Made by a program: the position numbers and the translations under genes. 64,000 bases of DNA from CAIUGU01 sp963819685. Lineage in GTDB: Bacteria; Pseudomonadota; Gammaproteobacteria; Steroidobacterales; Steroidobacteraceae. Under the pieces are notes generated by a model, which saw nothing but the letters and a program-made list of their open reading frames with translations, did no database searches and was not told the DNA's origin. Below, piece after piece: positions 33,607 through 41,804 of the stretch (its first letter is position 1; each line of letters opens with the position of its first letter). Location of the stretch: the NCBI GenBank assembly GCA_963819685.1, contig CAWFXI010000005.1:124001-188000 (forward strand), in the 5' to 3' direction.

Positions 33607-33987
33607 GCCGTGCCGGCCTGGAGAAGCGTTGATTGACCTGTTACTACTCAGCTATCAGCGATGCCACAGGTTGCAATACAACGTTGGTAGTATCGGCTGA
33701 GCTGGAAGTTGGCAGTACAGCAGGATGTGCATAGGGGAGTGGTCTGGCCGGTTGTTGTCGGTAAAGCTTGTGCCGCGGCGAAGAGAGGGTGCCCGCCGGC
33801 ATTTGGGCATCTGGATAGGAACGTTGCTCGCGAGACCCGATCGGGCTCGCTTCTCCCGGCTATCGGCATCTTGTGCTCATGCAACGGAATGCCATTTAGG
33901 TACGTGCGGCGGCGTGTCACCACTTGTCGGCCATACCACTCCCCTATGTCCGTCCCGGCGGAAGGGAGCGGAGGCTGCGCCCTGCGG
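33607..33987. repeat. Long direct repeat R2
   Basis: Second copy of R1, in the same orientation, starting 79 bp after the DUF1398 stop. Its internal inverted repeat is better preserved: CATAGGGGAGTGGTCTGGCC at 33730 and its near-complement ending at 33948, bounding 219 bp. The gap 33529-34053 holds nothing else except the brnT promoter region. Confidence 0.85.
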
Positions 33988-34018
33988 ACTGGTTAGATCT
34001 GGCGCGAATAAAGCGGTT

Positions 34019-34047
34019 TTGACGGATTGAGAGGGTGTATATACACT
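34019..34047 (+). promoter_or_regulatory. Promoter with overlapping palindromic operator before the broken brnT
   Basis: TTGACG (34019-34024), 17-base spacer, TACACT (34042-34047). A perfect 12-base palindrome GTGTATATACAC (34035-34046) overlaps the -10, seven bases before the ATG. Its position is ideal for an autorepressor such as BrnA. Confidence 0.6.
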
Positions 34048-34053
34048 TTGCCT

Positions 34054-34316
34054 ATGCGTTTCACCTGGGACGAACGGAAGCGTCGGGGTAACCTCAGGGC
34101 TCATGGCTTTGATTTTCGCGATGCGCCCAGAGTATTTGAGGGACCGACCTTCACTTTGAGGATGACCGGTTTCGCTATGGCGAGCAGCGTTTGGTCTCAC
34201 TGGGGTTTCTGGGGGGCGTAGCAGTGTCGCTCGTCCATACCGAGACGGCGGAACACATCCACATCCCATCTCCTTCCGTATCCCGCTACGGAAGTCGACA
34301 CCAAATCGGTTCTTAA
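34054..34316 (+). pseudogene. Broken brnT-like toxin gene
   Basis: The first frame reads MRFTWDERKRRGNLRAHGFD and FRDAPRVFEGPTFT, then loses one base near 34158. The next frame continues EDDRFRYGEQRLVSLGFLGG and VAVSLVHTETAEH, the BrnT core. After that the expected RIISARKAT end is replaced by unrelated sequence to a TAA at 34316. No brnA follows. The one-base loss may be a sequence error, but the missing C-terminus and missing antitoxin argue for a real remnant. Confidence 0.75.
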
Positions 34317-34320
34317 TCGG

Positions 34321-34932
34321 GTGACCGTGGTCGGTGCAAATACGGCGCGCTCGGAGTCGTCACGAGTCGCAGTAGATGTAGCTCCGGCAGCCGCTACGGC
34401 TGTTCAAATCGGAGCCTCGACTGGGCCCGCCCATCAACAAGAGGAGCCTGTGCGCGGGCTGGCCAACTCAGCTGCCCGACCTTCCATGACAGGCGGTGCG
34501 GGAACTGCGACCGCAGGTGATGGCGCCGGCGCAGACGTTTGGGAACGTCCGACGGCGCAGCCGCAGACCTTGCTTCAGGCCGCCAGCATCGACTGCGAAT
34601 TCGGACCTGGCCTAACGGGGAGCGCTCGCGCAGTTCCTCAGGTGCGTTTCCAGTTTATGGGTACCCCGATTGGCTTCGATACATTTAACGCTGGAACAGG
34701 GACCGCGCGACTAACAGGCAATGTTGCCGGACCGACCTTCGAAGCTCAGGTGCGCTCCGATGTGACACAAGGGGCGCTGCATTTCTCCGGAACCATGGCA
34801 AATGGAAATTTCTTGGTAGTGACGATATTCGGACTGACCGACGACGTCGGAAGGTACGCGGCAATTTTGACAATGCACAACCGCGCCCCGGAGGGCCTTC
34901 ATACCCAAGTTAATTCGGGAACCTGCTCGTGA
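34321..34932 (+). CDS. Hypothetical protein
   Basis: 203 residues from GTG 34321. The first 85 residues are Ala/Gly/Thr-rich and low in complexity, perhaps not translated. From about residue 88 (ASIDCEFGPGLTGSARAVPQVRFQFMGTPI) the sequence looks like a compact beta-rich domain ending with a Cys (NSGTCS), so a disulfide between the two Cys is possible. I recognise no family. The true start could be internal. Confidence 0.4.
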   Translation: MTVVGANTARSESSRVAVDVAPAAATAVQIGASTGPAHQQEEPVRGLANSAARPSMTGGAGTATAGDGAGADVWERPTAQPQTLLQAASIDCEFGPGLTGSARAVPQVRFQFMGTPIGFDTFNAGTGTARLTGNVAGPTFEAQVRSDVTQGALHFSGTMANGNFLVVTIFGLTDDVGRYAAILTMHNRAPEGLHTQVNSGTCS

Positions 34933-35125
34933 CGTGCACGGATCGGTACCCGATCAAGATGGTGGAGCGCAGGTCTGACAGCGCCTGGAGCACACGCTCG
35001 ACCGATAAAGTGCCTCCTTCTGGCATGCGTGATGGCGGCGCACAGGGCGGGTCGTTAGATCCGCTAATTGGCCTCCGCCTCCTGGCCGGCATCTGGACGG
35101 GGTGCGCGGAAGCAGGGCTTCTTAC

Positions 35126-35295
35126 GACCGGCTGACTCTGTCAGCAAAAGGCCGCTTCGCGGCATAAAGCCTCACGGCATATGGCCGACTCTGTCAGCAA
35201 ATGGCTGACCATGTCAGCAAGCCAGAATCTTACTTGCTCGCGCAGCGAGCCATTTGTCGCGTCTGCGACCATTTGCTGACGAAGTCGGCCGGTCT
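35126..35295. repeat. Modular palindromic element E5
   Basis: Left modules are GCTGACTCTGTCAGC, GCCGCTTCGCGGC, GCCTCACGGC, GCCGACTCTGTCAGC and GCTGACCATGTCAGC, then CCAGAATC. The right end contains GTCGCGTCTGCGAC and CATTTGCTGACGAAGTCGGC. The first stem uses T-A where E2 uses G-C and E6 uses C-G. The gap 34933-35125 upstream shows no feature. Confidence 0.8.
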
Positions 35296-35300
35296 ATCCG

Positions 35301-35348
35301 TCACGCCGCTAACGCATCAATCTTCGCCGCGCAGATGAAGTCGTTCTC
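35301..35348 (-). pseudogene. Displaced 3' end of phhB
   Basis: On the minus strand these bases encode ENDFICAAKIDALAA followed by a stop, the canonical end of pterin-4a-carbinolamine dehydratase. A 36-base stretch (35313-35348) is identical to 36568-36603 within the present phhB gene, whose end now reads AAKIDATFVPG. The barrel gene 35438-36520 lies between the two copies. Confidence 0.8.
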
Positions 35349-35437
35349 GTGGCCTTCGGTGCCGGGCCGGCAAGACCCGCATAACTTTCTGCGCGCTTTG
35401 TCGGAATGCCGCTCGGCATCATTGGTGCTCGCCAATG

Positions 35438-36520
35438 TCAGTAGGCGTATCCCATCTTCAGATAGACGCCGTAGTTGTCACCTTTGCCTTTGGCGTATTC
35501 CAGGTTCATCACGATGCCTTCCTTCGGTTTGAGGATGTACTGGATACCGGCGCCCGCTGCAGGGTACATGTTCGCGCTATCCGAACAGACCTCGCCGTCT
35601 CCATAGGTGCAGGAAACGCCCGCAAAAATCGTGGCCGTCCACTTTTCTGCGAGTCGTAGCCGCTCCTCACCTTCAATCGAGGACATATACTTGCCGTTGT
35701 ATTGTCCGACCTTGTAGCCTCGAAGTTGTACGGGCGCTCGTACCTGCGTCGGTGCGTTGTCGGTAAAGTGGTTGAGCTGGCGCAGAGCAAAAACGTAGCG
35801 CTTGCCCTGTTCGTGGAAGTATCTGAAGTCGACCCGGTAAACGTCGAAATCCTGCTCGCCGCCCAGCGACTCGCGATACGCCAAGTTGTTGAGGCTCAGG
35901 AGCCAGCCGCGCAAAGGCATGTTATCGCTGTTGCGTGAATCGTGATAGGCGACAAGGCCCAGTCCGCCTGACTTGTACGGCACGGCTCCCAGAATATCGA
36001 GCACCTCCTGGTCGAATGCCGTCTCGCCGCCAATCGCGAAGTTCTGATAGATCCCCTGCGCGCCAACGAACCAGCCGCCCTTGACGCGGTAAAGATAGCG
36101 GGTGATCAGCGAGCGCAGCTCGACGTTGGATTTCAGCGGAACGCCGGTTCCAAGGTAATCGTCGTAGTCGTTCTTGATGTTGCCGTACATCAGTGCGGCG
36201 TTCAGTCTTTGGCCGTCTTCGTCGAAGGAAGACTTGGCGACTATTCCCGCAATGATCGAGTCGGTACTGGTGTACTGGCCTGTCATTGCGAACAAGGAGG
36301 GCCGCGATTTCTCGTCGAAATAATGCAGGTAACCACCGAGCGCGCCGAGCGAGGTGCCAAGCTTCGGATCGACGTTCAACACAGGGACGAGCAGCCAGGG
36401 AGATCGCTCCTCGGGAGCAGTCGGGGTTTCCGTCTGCGCAACAGCGGGTACCGAAGTGGTGGCCAGCCCAACGACTACCAGCATCCGCACAAGGTGCGTT
36501 GAGGTTCTCCGAAAGATCAT
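35438..36520 (-). CDS. Outer-membrane beta-barrel protein (BamA/Omp85 barrel-like)
   Basis: 360 residues with a signal peptide ending SVPAVAQ (about residue 29). There are no POTRA domains; the mature part is all barrel-like: PWLLVPVLNVDPKLGTSLGALGGYLHYFD, paired amphipathic strands, a VQLRGYKVGQYNGKY loop resembling the Omp85 RGY motif, and the C-terminal aromatic KMGYAY. Such barrel-only D15 proteins are common but uncharacterised. The gene seems to have been inserted into the 3' end of phhB (see the 36-bp duplication). Confidence 0.82.
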   Translation of the reverse strand: MIFRRTSTHLVRMLVVVGLATTSVPAVAQTETPTAPEERSPWLLVPVLNVDPKLGTSLGALGGYLHYFDEKSRPSLFAMTGQYTSTDSIIAGIVAKSSFDEDGQRLNAALMYGNIKNDYDDYLGTGVPLKSNVELRSLITRYLYRVKGGWFVGAQGIYQNFAIGGETAFDQEVLDILGAVPYKSGGLGLVAYHDSRNSDNMPLRGWLLSLNNLAYRESLGGEQDFDVYRVDFRYFHEQGKRYVFALRQLNHFTDNAPTQVRAPVQLRGYKVGQYNGKYMSSIEGEERLRLAEKWTATIFAGVSCTYGDGEVCSDSANMYPAAGAGIQYILKPKEGIVMNLEYAKGKGDNYGVYLKMGYAY

Positions 36521-36549
36521 GCGAAATCCTCGTGACGTCGATAAAAAGT

Positions 36550-36894
36550 TCAACCGGGCACGAATGTCGCATCAATCTTCGCCGCGCAGATGAAGTCGTT
36601 CTCCGACAGCCCGCCAATCGCATGCGTCGTGAACTCGAGGCGGCAGTAGTTGTAGCCGCACTCGATGTCGGGATGATGGTCTTCGGTGTTCGCGATATAC
36701 GCCACAGCGTTCACGAACCCCATCGTGTGATAGAAGTTCTTGAACTCGTAGGCGCGGCGCAAGCACTTTGCCATCCGGCGTCAGGCTCCATTGCTTCTGC
36801 AGGCTCGCGAGCATCGTCCGTCGCCTGATCACGCGTCAGCGGCGCGACGCCGCCTTCGCAGGGCTTGCAGCTCTTCTCGCTTAAGCGTGCTCAT
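36550..36894 (-). CDS. phhB: Pterin-4a-carbinolamine dehydratase (three one-base insertions)
   Basis: If one extra base is removed at each of three points in 36760-36882, the protein reads MSTLK-EKSCKPCEGGVAPLTRDQ-ATDDAR, then SLQKQWSLTPDGKV, then LRRAYEFKNFYHTMGFVNAV and NTEDHHPDIECGYNYCRLEFTTHAIGGLSENDFICAAKIDA. The catalytic EDHHP and the H/T/H motif are intact. It recycles the hydroxypterin cofactor of phenylalanine hydroxylase. The ATG overlaps the ispG stop in ATGA. The C-terminal residues TFVPG come from a junction with inserted DNA. Confidence 0.82.
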
Positions 36895-38131
36895 GCGGAC
36901 TCCTTCGCTTTCACCGGTGCATAGCTGCGCGCGACATAGTCTTCGACCAGCGCCTGGAATTCCTCGGCGATGCGATCGCCTTTCAGCGTCGGTCCTTTCT
37001 CGCCATCGATGTAGACCGGCGCGACCGGCCGCTCGCCCGTGCCCGGCAGGCTGATGCCGATGTTCGCGTGCTTGCTTTCGCCCGGACCATTCACGACACA
37101 GCCCATGACGGCCACGGTCATGTCCTCGACGCCGACATAGTGCTTGCGCCACTCCGGCATCTGCTGTCGCAGATGCGACTGGATCTTCTGCGCGAGTTCC
37201 TGGAAGAACGTCGACGTCGTCCGCCCGCACCCGGGACAGGCGACGACCATCGGCATGAAGGAGCGCAGCCCCATGGTCTGCAGCATTTCCTGCGCGACGA
37301 TGACTTCCTGCGTGCGATCGCCGCCCGGATCCGGCGTCAGCGAAACGCGGATCGTGTCGCCGATGCCTTCCTGCAACAGCACGGCCATGGCAGCGGTCGA
37401 CGCGACGATGCCTTTCGATCCCATGCCCGCTTCCGTTAGGCCCAGATGCAACGCGTAGTTGCAGCGGCGCGCCAGTTCGCGATAGACGCTGATCAGATCC
37501 TGCACGCCGCTGACCTTGCATGAGATCACGATGCGGTCGTGTGGCAGCCCCAATTCCTCAGCACGGGCAGCGCTGCCCAGGGCAGACTGCACCAGCGCCT
37601 CGTGCATGATGGCATTCGCTTCGAGCGGGTGGGCCCGCAGCGAGTTCTCGTCCATCAGCCGCGTGAGCAGATCCTGGTCGAGGCTGCCCCAGTTCACGCC
37701 GATCCGCACGGGTTTGTTGAATTCGCAGGCCACTTCGATCATTTCGGCAAACTGCGAATCCCGCTTGGCTCCGCGCCCGACATTGCCCGGGATTGATGCG
37801 GTACTTCGCCAAGCGCACGGGCACACTCGGGATGAGCTTTCAGCAACTTGTGGCCGTTGAAGTGGAAATCGCCGACCAGCGGCACGGTCACGCCCATCTG
37901 CAGCAGCCGTTCATGGATGGGCCCGACCGCGGCTGCCGCTTCGTCCGAGTTGACGGTGATGCGGACCAGCTCCGAACCCGCCCGAGCAAGCGACTTCACC
38001 TGCTGCACCGTGCCCTCGATATCGGCCGTGTCGGTATTCGTCATCGACTGCACGACCACGGGCGCCGACCCGCCGACGGTGACGGAGCCGATGCGGACCG
38101 GAACAGAGCTGCGGCGCGGGGTCGAAGGCAT
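36891..38131 (-). CDS. ispG: 4-hydroxy-3-methylbut-2-enyl diphosphate synthase (two one-base insertions near 37790-37810)
   Basis: An iron-sulphur enzyme of the MEP isoprenoid pathway. The N-terminal frame (from ATG 38131) carries VGGSAPVVVQSMTNTDTADI and FHFNGHKLLKAHPECARAL. Removing one base near 37809 and one near 37789 restores AKYRINPGNVGRGAKRD and joins the rest: LHLGLTEAGMGSKGIVAST, then the cluster motifs ACPGCGRT and MGCVVNGPGESKHANIGISLPG. About 412 residues, normal for bacteria. As ispG is normally essential, I treat the breaks as errors. Confidence 0.9.
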
Positions 38132-38194
38132 GAGGTGCGGAGCCGAACGGTGGGGATGGGGGATTGTAGCCCACGGGAGGCGTGAGGTAGGAGC

Positions 38195-38430
38195 CGACCG
38201 GCCGACTCTGTCGGCAAATGGCCTAACGGCAAATGGCCGGCCTACGTCGGCAAATGGCCTCCGGCAAGTAGCGAGCGAAGTGAAGCCGACGGGCAAGCTT
38301 GATCCGAGGCTAAAGCTCGCTTGACCGACTCTGCTTCGCCGGCAGAGCCATTTGCCGGCGCAGTCGGCCATCTTGCCGTTAGACCATTTGCCGACAGAGT
38401 CGGCCTGCGTTGACGAAGTCGGCCGGTCGC
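38195..38430. repeat. Modular palindromic element E6
   Basis: Left modules are GCCGACTCTGTCGGC, GCCTAACGGC, GGCCTACGTCGGC and GCCTCCGGC, with AAATGG linkers. The right arm in reverse complement gives GACCGGCCGACTTCGTC, GCCGACTCTGTCGGC, TCTAACGGC and GCCGACTGCGCCGGC. It ends CCGGTCGCTCTC. It lies between divergent ispG and gcvT, directly upstream of the riboswitch. Confidence 0.87.
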
Positions 38431-38489
38431 TCTCTTCTGCTCTATCTCCTTCCCCGCATCTTCCGCTACCATCTCGCCACCCATCGCAA

Positions 38490-38710
38490 GACCCGTCCGG
38501 AGAGAGTCGCAAGACCGCCGAAGGCGCAACCCGCCCGGAAACGCTCAGGCAAAAGGACGGCGGCGTCGTACAGGTGGGCTCTGGAGAGTGGTCGCTGAAC
38601 GTCGCGTTCGCGGCCCACCGAAGGGGAGGGGCGAGGCTGTTTTCAAGGATTGCTTCAAGGCACTCCGGCCCGGCGCCCGATCTCTCAGGTTGCAAGGACA
38701 GAGGGGCGGC
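38490..38710 (+). promoter_or_regulatory. Tandem glycine riboswitch
   Basis: Aptamer 1 (about 38492-38562) shows CCGTCCGGAGAGAGTCGC, CCGCCGAAGGCGCAA and CTCAGGCAAAAGGACGG. Aptamer 2 (about 38578-38708) shows CTCTGGAGAGTGGTCGC, CACCGAAGGGG, ATCTCTCAGGTTGCAAGGAC and AGAGG. The two are joined by a short linker, and both precede gcvT. Glycine binding turns on expression of the cleavage system in known cases. Confidence 0.93.
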
Positions 38711-38760
38711 AGGTCTTCATTAATGAGGCCGGCCGTCATTTTCGTACTTGAGGATCCAGC

Positions 38761-39870
38761 ATGGGTTTGCGCACCCCGCTTTACGCTTCGCATCTCGCCG
38801 CCCAGGCCCGCATGGTCGACTTTGGCGGTTGGGACATGCCGGTCAACTACGGCTCGCAGATCGATGAACACCATTGCGTGCGCCGCGACGCCGGCATGTT
38901 CGACGTCTCGCACATGTGCGTGGTGGATCTGGCGGGTCCGCGTACCCGTGAATACTTAAGGCATCTGCTGGCGAACGACGTTGCGAAGCTCAAGACGTCC
39001 GGCAAGGCGCTGTACAGTTGCATGCTGAATGAAGCGGGCGGCGTCATCGATGATCTCATCGTGTACTTCCGTACCGAAGACGCTTTCCGGCTCGTCGTCA
39101 ACGCCGGCACGCGCGATAAAGACATTGCCTGGATCAGTGCGCAAGCCAAACCCTTTGCCGTCACGGTAACCCCGCGCTTTGATCTAGCGATGATCGCAGT
39201 CCAGGGCCCGAACGCCCGCGCCAAGGCCGCCACGCTGCTTGGCAACCATGCGCCTGCCGCGCTCGCGTTGTCGCCGTTCAGTGGCGCCGCGTTGGGCGAT
39301 TACTTCGTGGCGCGCACGGGATACACCGGCGAGGACGGCTGGGAAATCATGCTGCCAGCAACAGAGGCGCCCGCCTTCTGGGAGCGACTTCGTGCAGCGG
39401 GCGTTGCGCCCTGCGGCCTGGGCGCCCGCGATACGCTCCGGCTCGAAGCCGGCATGAACCTCTATGGCAACGACATGGACGAACAGGTCTCGCCGCTCGA
39501 ATCGGGCCTTACCTGGACCGTCGCTTTCGAGCCTGCCGAGCGGGATTTCATCGGCCGCGCTGCGCTCGAAGCACAACGGCGTGCCGGCAATTTGCGCAAG
39601 CTCGTTGGCCTGGTGCTCGAGGATCGCGGCGTGCTGCGCGGTCATCAGAAAGTTCACGCAGGCAGCGCCGGCGAAGGCGAACTGACCAGCGGCACTTTTT
39701 CGCCGACGCTGGAGCGTTCCATCGGATTCGCACGCGTCCCCGCAGGGACAGGCGACACAGTTCAAGTCGATATTCGCGGCAAATTGCTGGGCGCTCGAGT
39801 CGTCAAGCTGCCGTTTGTGCGCAATGGCAAGCCTGTTGGCGATGCAGCGGCTCCCGGCTTTGGGCTTTAG
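38761..39870 (+). CDS. gcvT: Glycine cleavage system aminomethyltransferase (T protein)
   Basis: 369 residues. It transfers the methylene group from the aminomethyl-lipoyl H protein to tetrahydrofolate. Motifs are RMVDFGGWDMPVNYGSQIDEHH, MFDVSHMC, the folate-binding Asp of GARDTLRLEAGMNLYGNDMDE, and YTGEDGWEI. Its terminal codons lie in a heptamer repeat (GGCTTTG-type) that continues past the stop. It is controlled by the upstream riboswitch and heads gcvT-gcvH-gcvPA-gcvPB. Confidence 0.96.
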   Translation: MGLRTPLYASHLAAQARMVDFGGWDMPVNYGSQIDEHHCVRRDAGMFDVSHMCVVDLAGPRTREYLRHLLANDVAKLKTSGKALYSCMLNEAGGVIDDLIVYFRTEDAFRLVVNAGTRDKDIAWISAQAKPFAVTVTPRFDLAMIAVQGPNARAKAATLLGNHAPAALALSPFSGAALGDYFVARTGYTGEDGWEIMLPATEAPAFWERLRAAGVAPCGLGARDTLRLEAGMNLYGNDMDEQVSPLESGLTWTVAFEPAERDFIGRAALEAQRRAGNLRKLVGLVLEDRGVLRGHQKVHAGSAGEGELTSGTFSPTLERSIGFARVPAGTGDTVQVDIRGKLLGARVVKLPFVRNGKPVGDAAAPGFGL

Positions 39871-39932
39871 GCTTTGGCAAGAATCCGACCCAGAGCCCGA
39901 AGCCCTAGATTCCCGAAGCCCTAAGCCGAGAA
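39856..39932. repeat. Heptamer repeats spanning the end of gcvT
   Basis: GGCTTTG-GGCTTTA-GGCTTTG begins inside the last codons of gcvT, and CCCGAAGCCCTA blocks follow in the intergenic gap. The GAAGCCC unit is the same as at 41759-41793. Confidence 0.55.
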
Positions 39933-39963
39933 AGAATTCTTCATTCCGCCAGGAGTTCCTTAC

Positions 39964-40361
39964 ATGACCACTACACCGACCAACCTCAAGTTCCTCAAGT
40001 CTCACGAATGGGCCCGGCCCGAGAGCGACGGCACGGTCACGATCGGCATTTCGGATCACGCGCAGCACGCGCTCGGCGATCTCGTGTTCGTCGAAGTGCC
40101 GGAAATCGGCAGTACCGTCGATGCCGGGGAAGCGTGCGCAGTCGTCGAATCGGTGAAGGCCGCGTCGGACGTCTATAGCCCGCTATCGGGCGAAGTGGTC
40201 GCTCAACAACGAAGCGCTGGGCGCGACGCCCGAACTCATCAACCCGGATCCCTACGGCGCCGGCTGGATTGCGAAGATTCGCCCGCGTCAATGCGGCCGC
40301 ACTTGCCAAGCTGCTCGATGCAGCCGCCTACGAGAAACTGCTCGCCGCTGAAGCGGAATAG
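39964..40361 (+). CDS. gcvH: Glycine cleavage system H protein (two one-base insertions)
   Basis: The lipoyl carrier of the glycine cleavage complex. The N-terminal frame has FLKSHEWARPESDGTVTIGI and the lipoylation site VVESVKAASDVYSPLSGEVV. Skipping one base at about 40201 restores LNNEALGATPELINPDPYGA-GWIAKIRP. Skipping another at about 40286 restores VNAAALAKLLDAAAYEKLLA and the TAG at 40359. The total is about 131 residues, as expected. Without correction the frame runs on through gcvPA as a false fusion. Confidence 0.88.
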
Positions 40362-40365
40362 TGCC

Positions 40366-41724
40366 ATGCCCTTTATTCCCCATACCGATACCGATGTCCG
40401 CGACATGCTGGCCACCATCGGGGTGCCGAGCATCGATGCGCTCTTCGATGAGATTCCACAGTCACTGCGTGGCAGCGTGCTCGCCGGAATTCCTGAAGCC
40501 CTGACGGAAATGGATGTCGGCCGGCTGATGTTCGAGCGTGCATCGCAGGATGGCCGGCCGCTCAACTTCATCGGCGCGGGCGCTTACGAGCACCACATCC
40601 CGGCTGCGGTATGGGCGATCGTCACTCGCGGTGAGTTCTACAGCGCGTATACGCCGTACCAGGCCGAGGCGAGCCAGGGCACGCTGCAGCTGCTGTACGA
40701 ATACCAGACGATGATCGCGAGCCTCACCGGCATGCAGGTGGCCAATGCGTCCCTGTATGACGGTGCTTCGGCGCTGGCGGAAGCGGCGTTGATGTCGGTG
40801 CGTGCGCACCGTCGTTCCACGTCAGCCCGCATTCTGGTGCCCACGACTGTCAATCCGATTTACCGCCAGGTCACACGTGCCATCGCCGGCAACCAGTCCC
40901 TCAATTTCGAACTGCTGCCTTACGTGTCGGGCGCCGGCACGACGGATGCCAGTTCACTGGATGCCTGGAAAGGCCAGGACGTCACCGCGCTCGTCATCCA
41001 GCAGCCGAATTTTTTCGGGCAGCTTGAAGATGTCGATGCTTTGACGGACTGGGCGCATGACAACGGCGCGCTGGTGATTGCAGTTGTAAATCCGACGTCA
41101 CTGGCGTTGCTGAAGCCTCCGGGCGAATGGGGCAAGAAGGGCGTCGATATCGTGGTCGGCGAAGGCCAGCCCCTCGGCGTACCCCTCGCCGGAGGCGGTC
41201 CGTACTTCGGTTTCATGACGACGCGCATGGAGCATGTACGGCAGATGCCGGGCCGCATTGTGGGCCGCACACTGGATGCCGATGGCAAGCCAGGCTTTAC
41301 GCTGACGCTGCAGGCACGCGAGCAACATATTCGCCGCACGAAGGCGACCTCCAATATCTGCACGAACCAGGGACTGCTGGTCACGGCCGGAACCATTTAC
41401 CTGTCGATACTCGGCCCGCAGGGTCTCGAGCGGGTAGCCGCTGCTTGCCAGTCACGTACTCGCGAGCTGGTGACGGCGCTGACAAAGGTGCAAGGTGTGC
41501 GCGCGGTCTTCACCGGCCCGCGGTTTCATGAGGCGGTGCTCACGCTCGACAGACCCGTCGGCCCGATTCTCGAAAAGCTGGCCGCCCAAGGCATTGTCGG
41601 CGGCTACTCACTTGCCGAGCACTATCCGGAACTGGGCAATGCGCTGCTCGTGTGTGCGACGGAAACGCGCAATTCCGCTGACATTGATCGCTACGCGCAG
41701 GCGCTGGCCGAACTGCTGAGATGA
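40366..41724 (+). CDS. gcvPA: Glycine dehydrogenase (decarboxylating) subunit 1
   Basis: 452 residues; the N-terminal half of a two-subunit P protein, which decarboxylates glycine with the PLP-bearing partner GcvPB. Motifs: MPFIPHTDTDVRDML at the start, FIGAGAYEHHIPAAV, SLTGMQVANASLYDGASALAEAALM, QQPNFFGQLEDVDAL and RRTKATSNICTNQGL. It starts four bases after the gcvH stop. The split gcvPA/gcvPB form, rather than one long gcvP, occurs in many bacteria. Confidence 0.95.
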   Translation: MPFIPHTDTDVRDMLATIGVPSIDALFDEIPQSLRGSVLAGIPEALTEMDVGRLMFERASQDGRPLNFIGAGAYEHHIPAAVWAIVTRGEFYSAYTPYQAEASQGTLQLLYEYQTMIASLTGMQVANASLYDGASALAEAALMSVRAHRRSTSARILVPTTVNPIYRQVTRAIAGNQSLNFELLPYVSGAGTTDASSLDAWKGQDVTALVIQQPNFFGQLEDVDALTDWAHDNGALVIAVVNPTSLALLKPPGEWGKKGVDIVVGEGQPLGVPLAGGGPYFGFMTTRMEHVRQMPGRIVGRTLDADGKPGFTLTLQAREQHIRRTKATSNICTNQGLLVTAGTIYLSILGPQGLERVAAACQSRTRELVTALTKVQGVRAVFTGPRFHEAVLTLDRPVGPILEKLAAQGIVGGYSLAEHYPELGNALLVCATETRNSADIDRYAQALAELLR

Positions 41725-41758
41725 AACGTGAACGGCTACCGGCGTCCGGCTTCCGTTC

Positions 41759-41793
41759 GAAGCCCGAAGCCCGAAGCCCGAAGCCCGTAGCCG
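41759..41793. repeat. Heptamer array GAAGCCC x4 plus GTAGCCG
   Basis: Five perfect or near-perfect contiguous heptamers fill the space between gcvPA and gcvPB, 12 bp before the gcvPB start. Confidence 0.8.
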
Positions 41794-41804
41794 GAGAATT
41801 TGCC

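Noticed and set aside
32201..33987. Integron gene cassettes with attC sites
   Set aside because: The repeats are about 380 bp, far longer than attC, and no integron integrase or paired GTTRRRY/RYYYAAC core sites could be identified.
39964..41724. Natural GcvH-GcvPA fusion protein
   Set aside because: The uninterrupted frame arises only because gcvH is shifted by two inserted bases; the proper gcvH end and its TAG are present in another frame.
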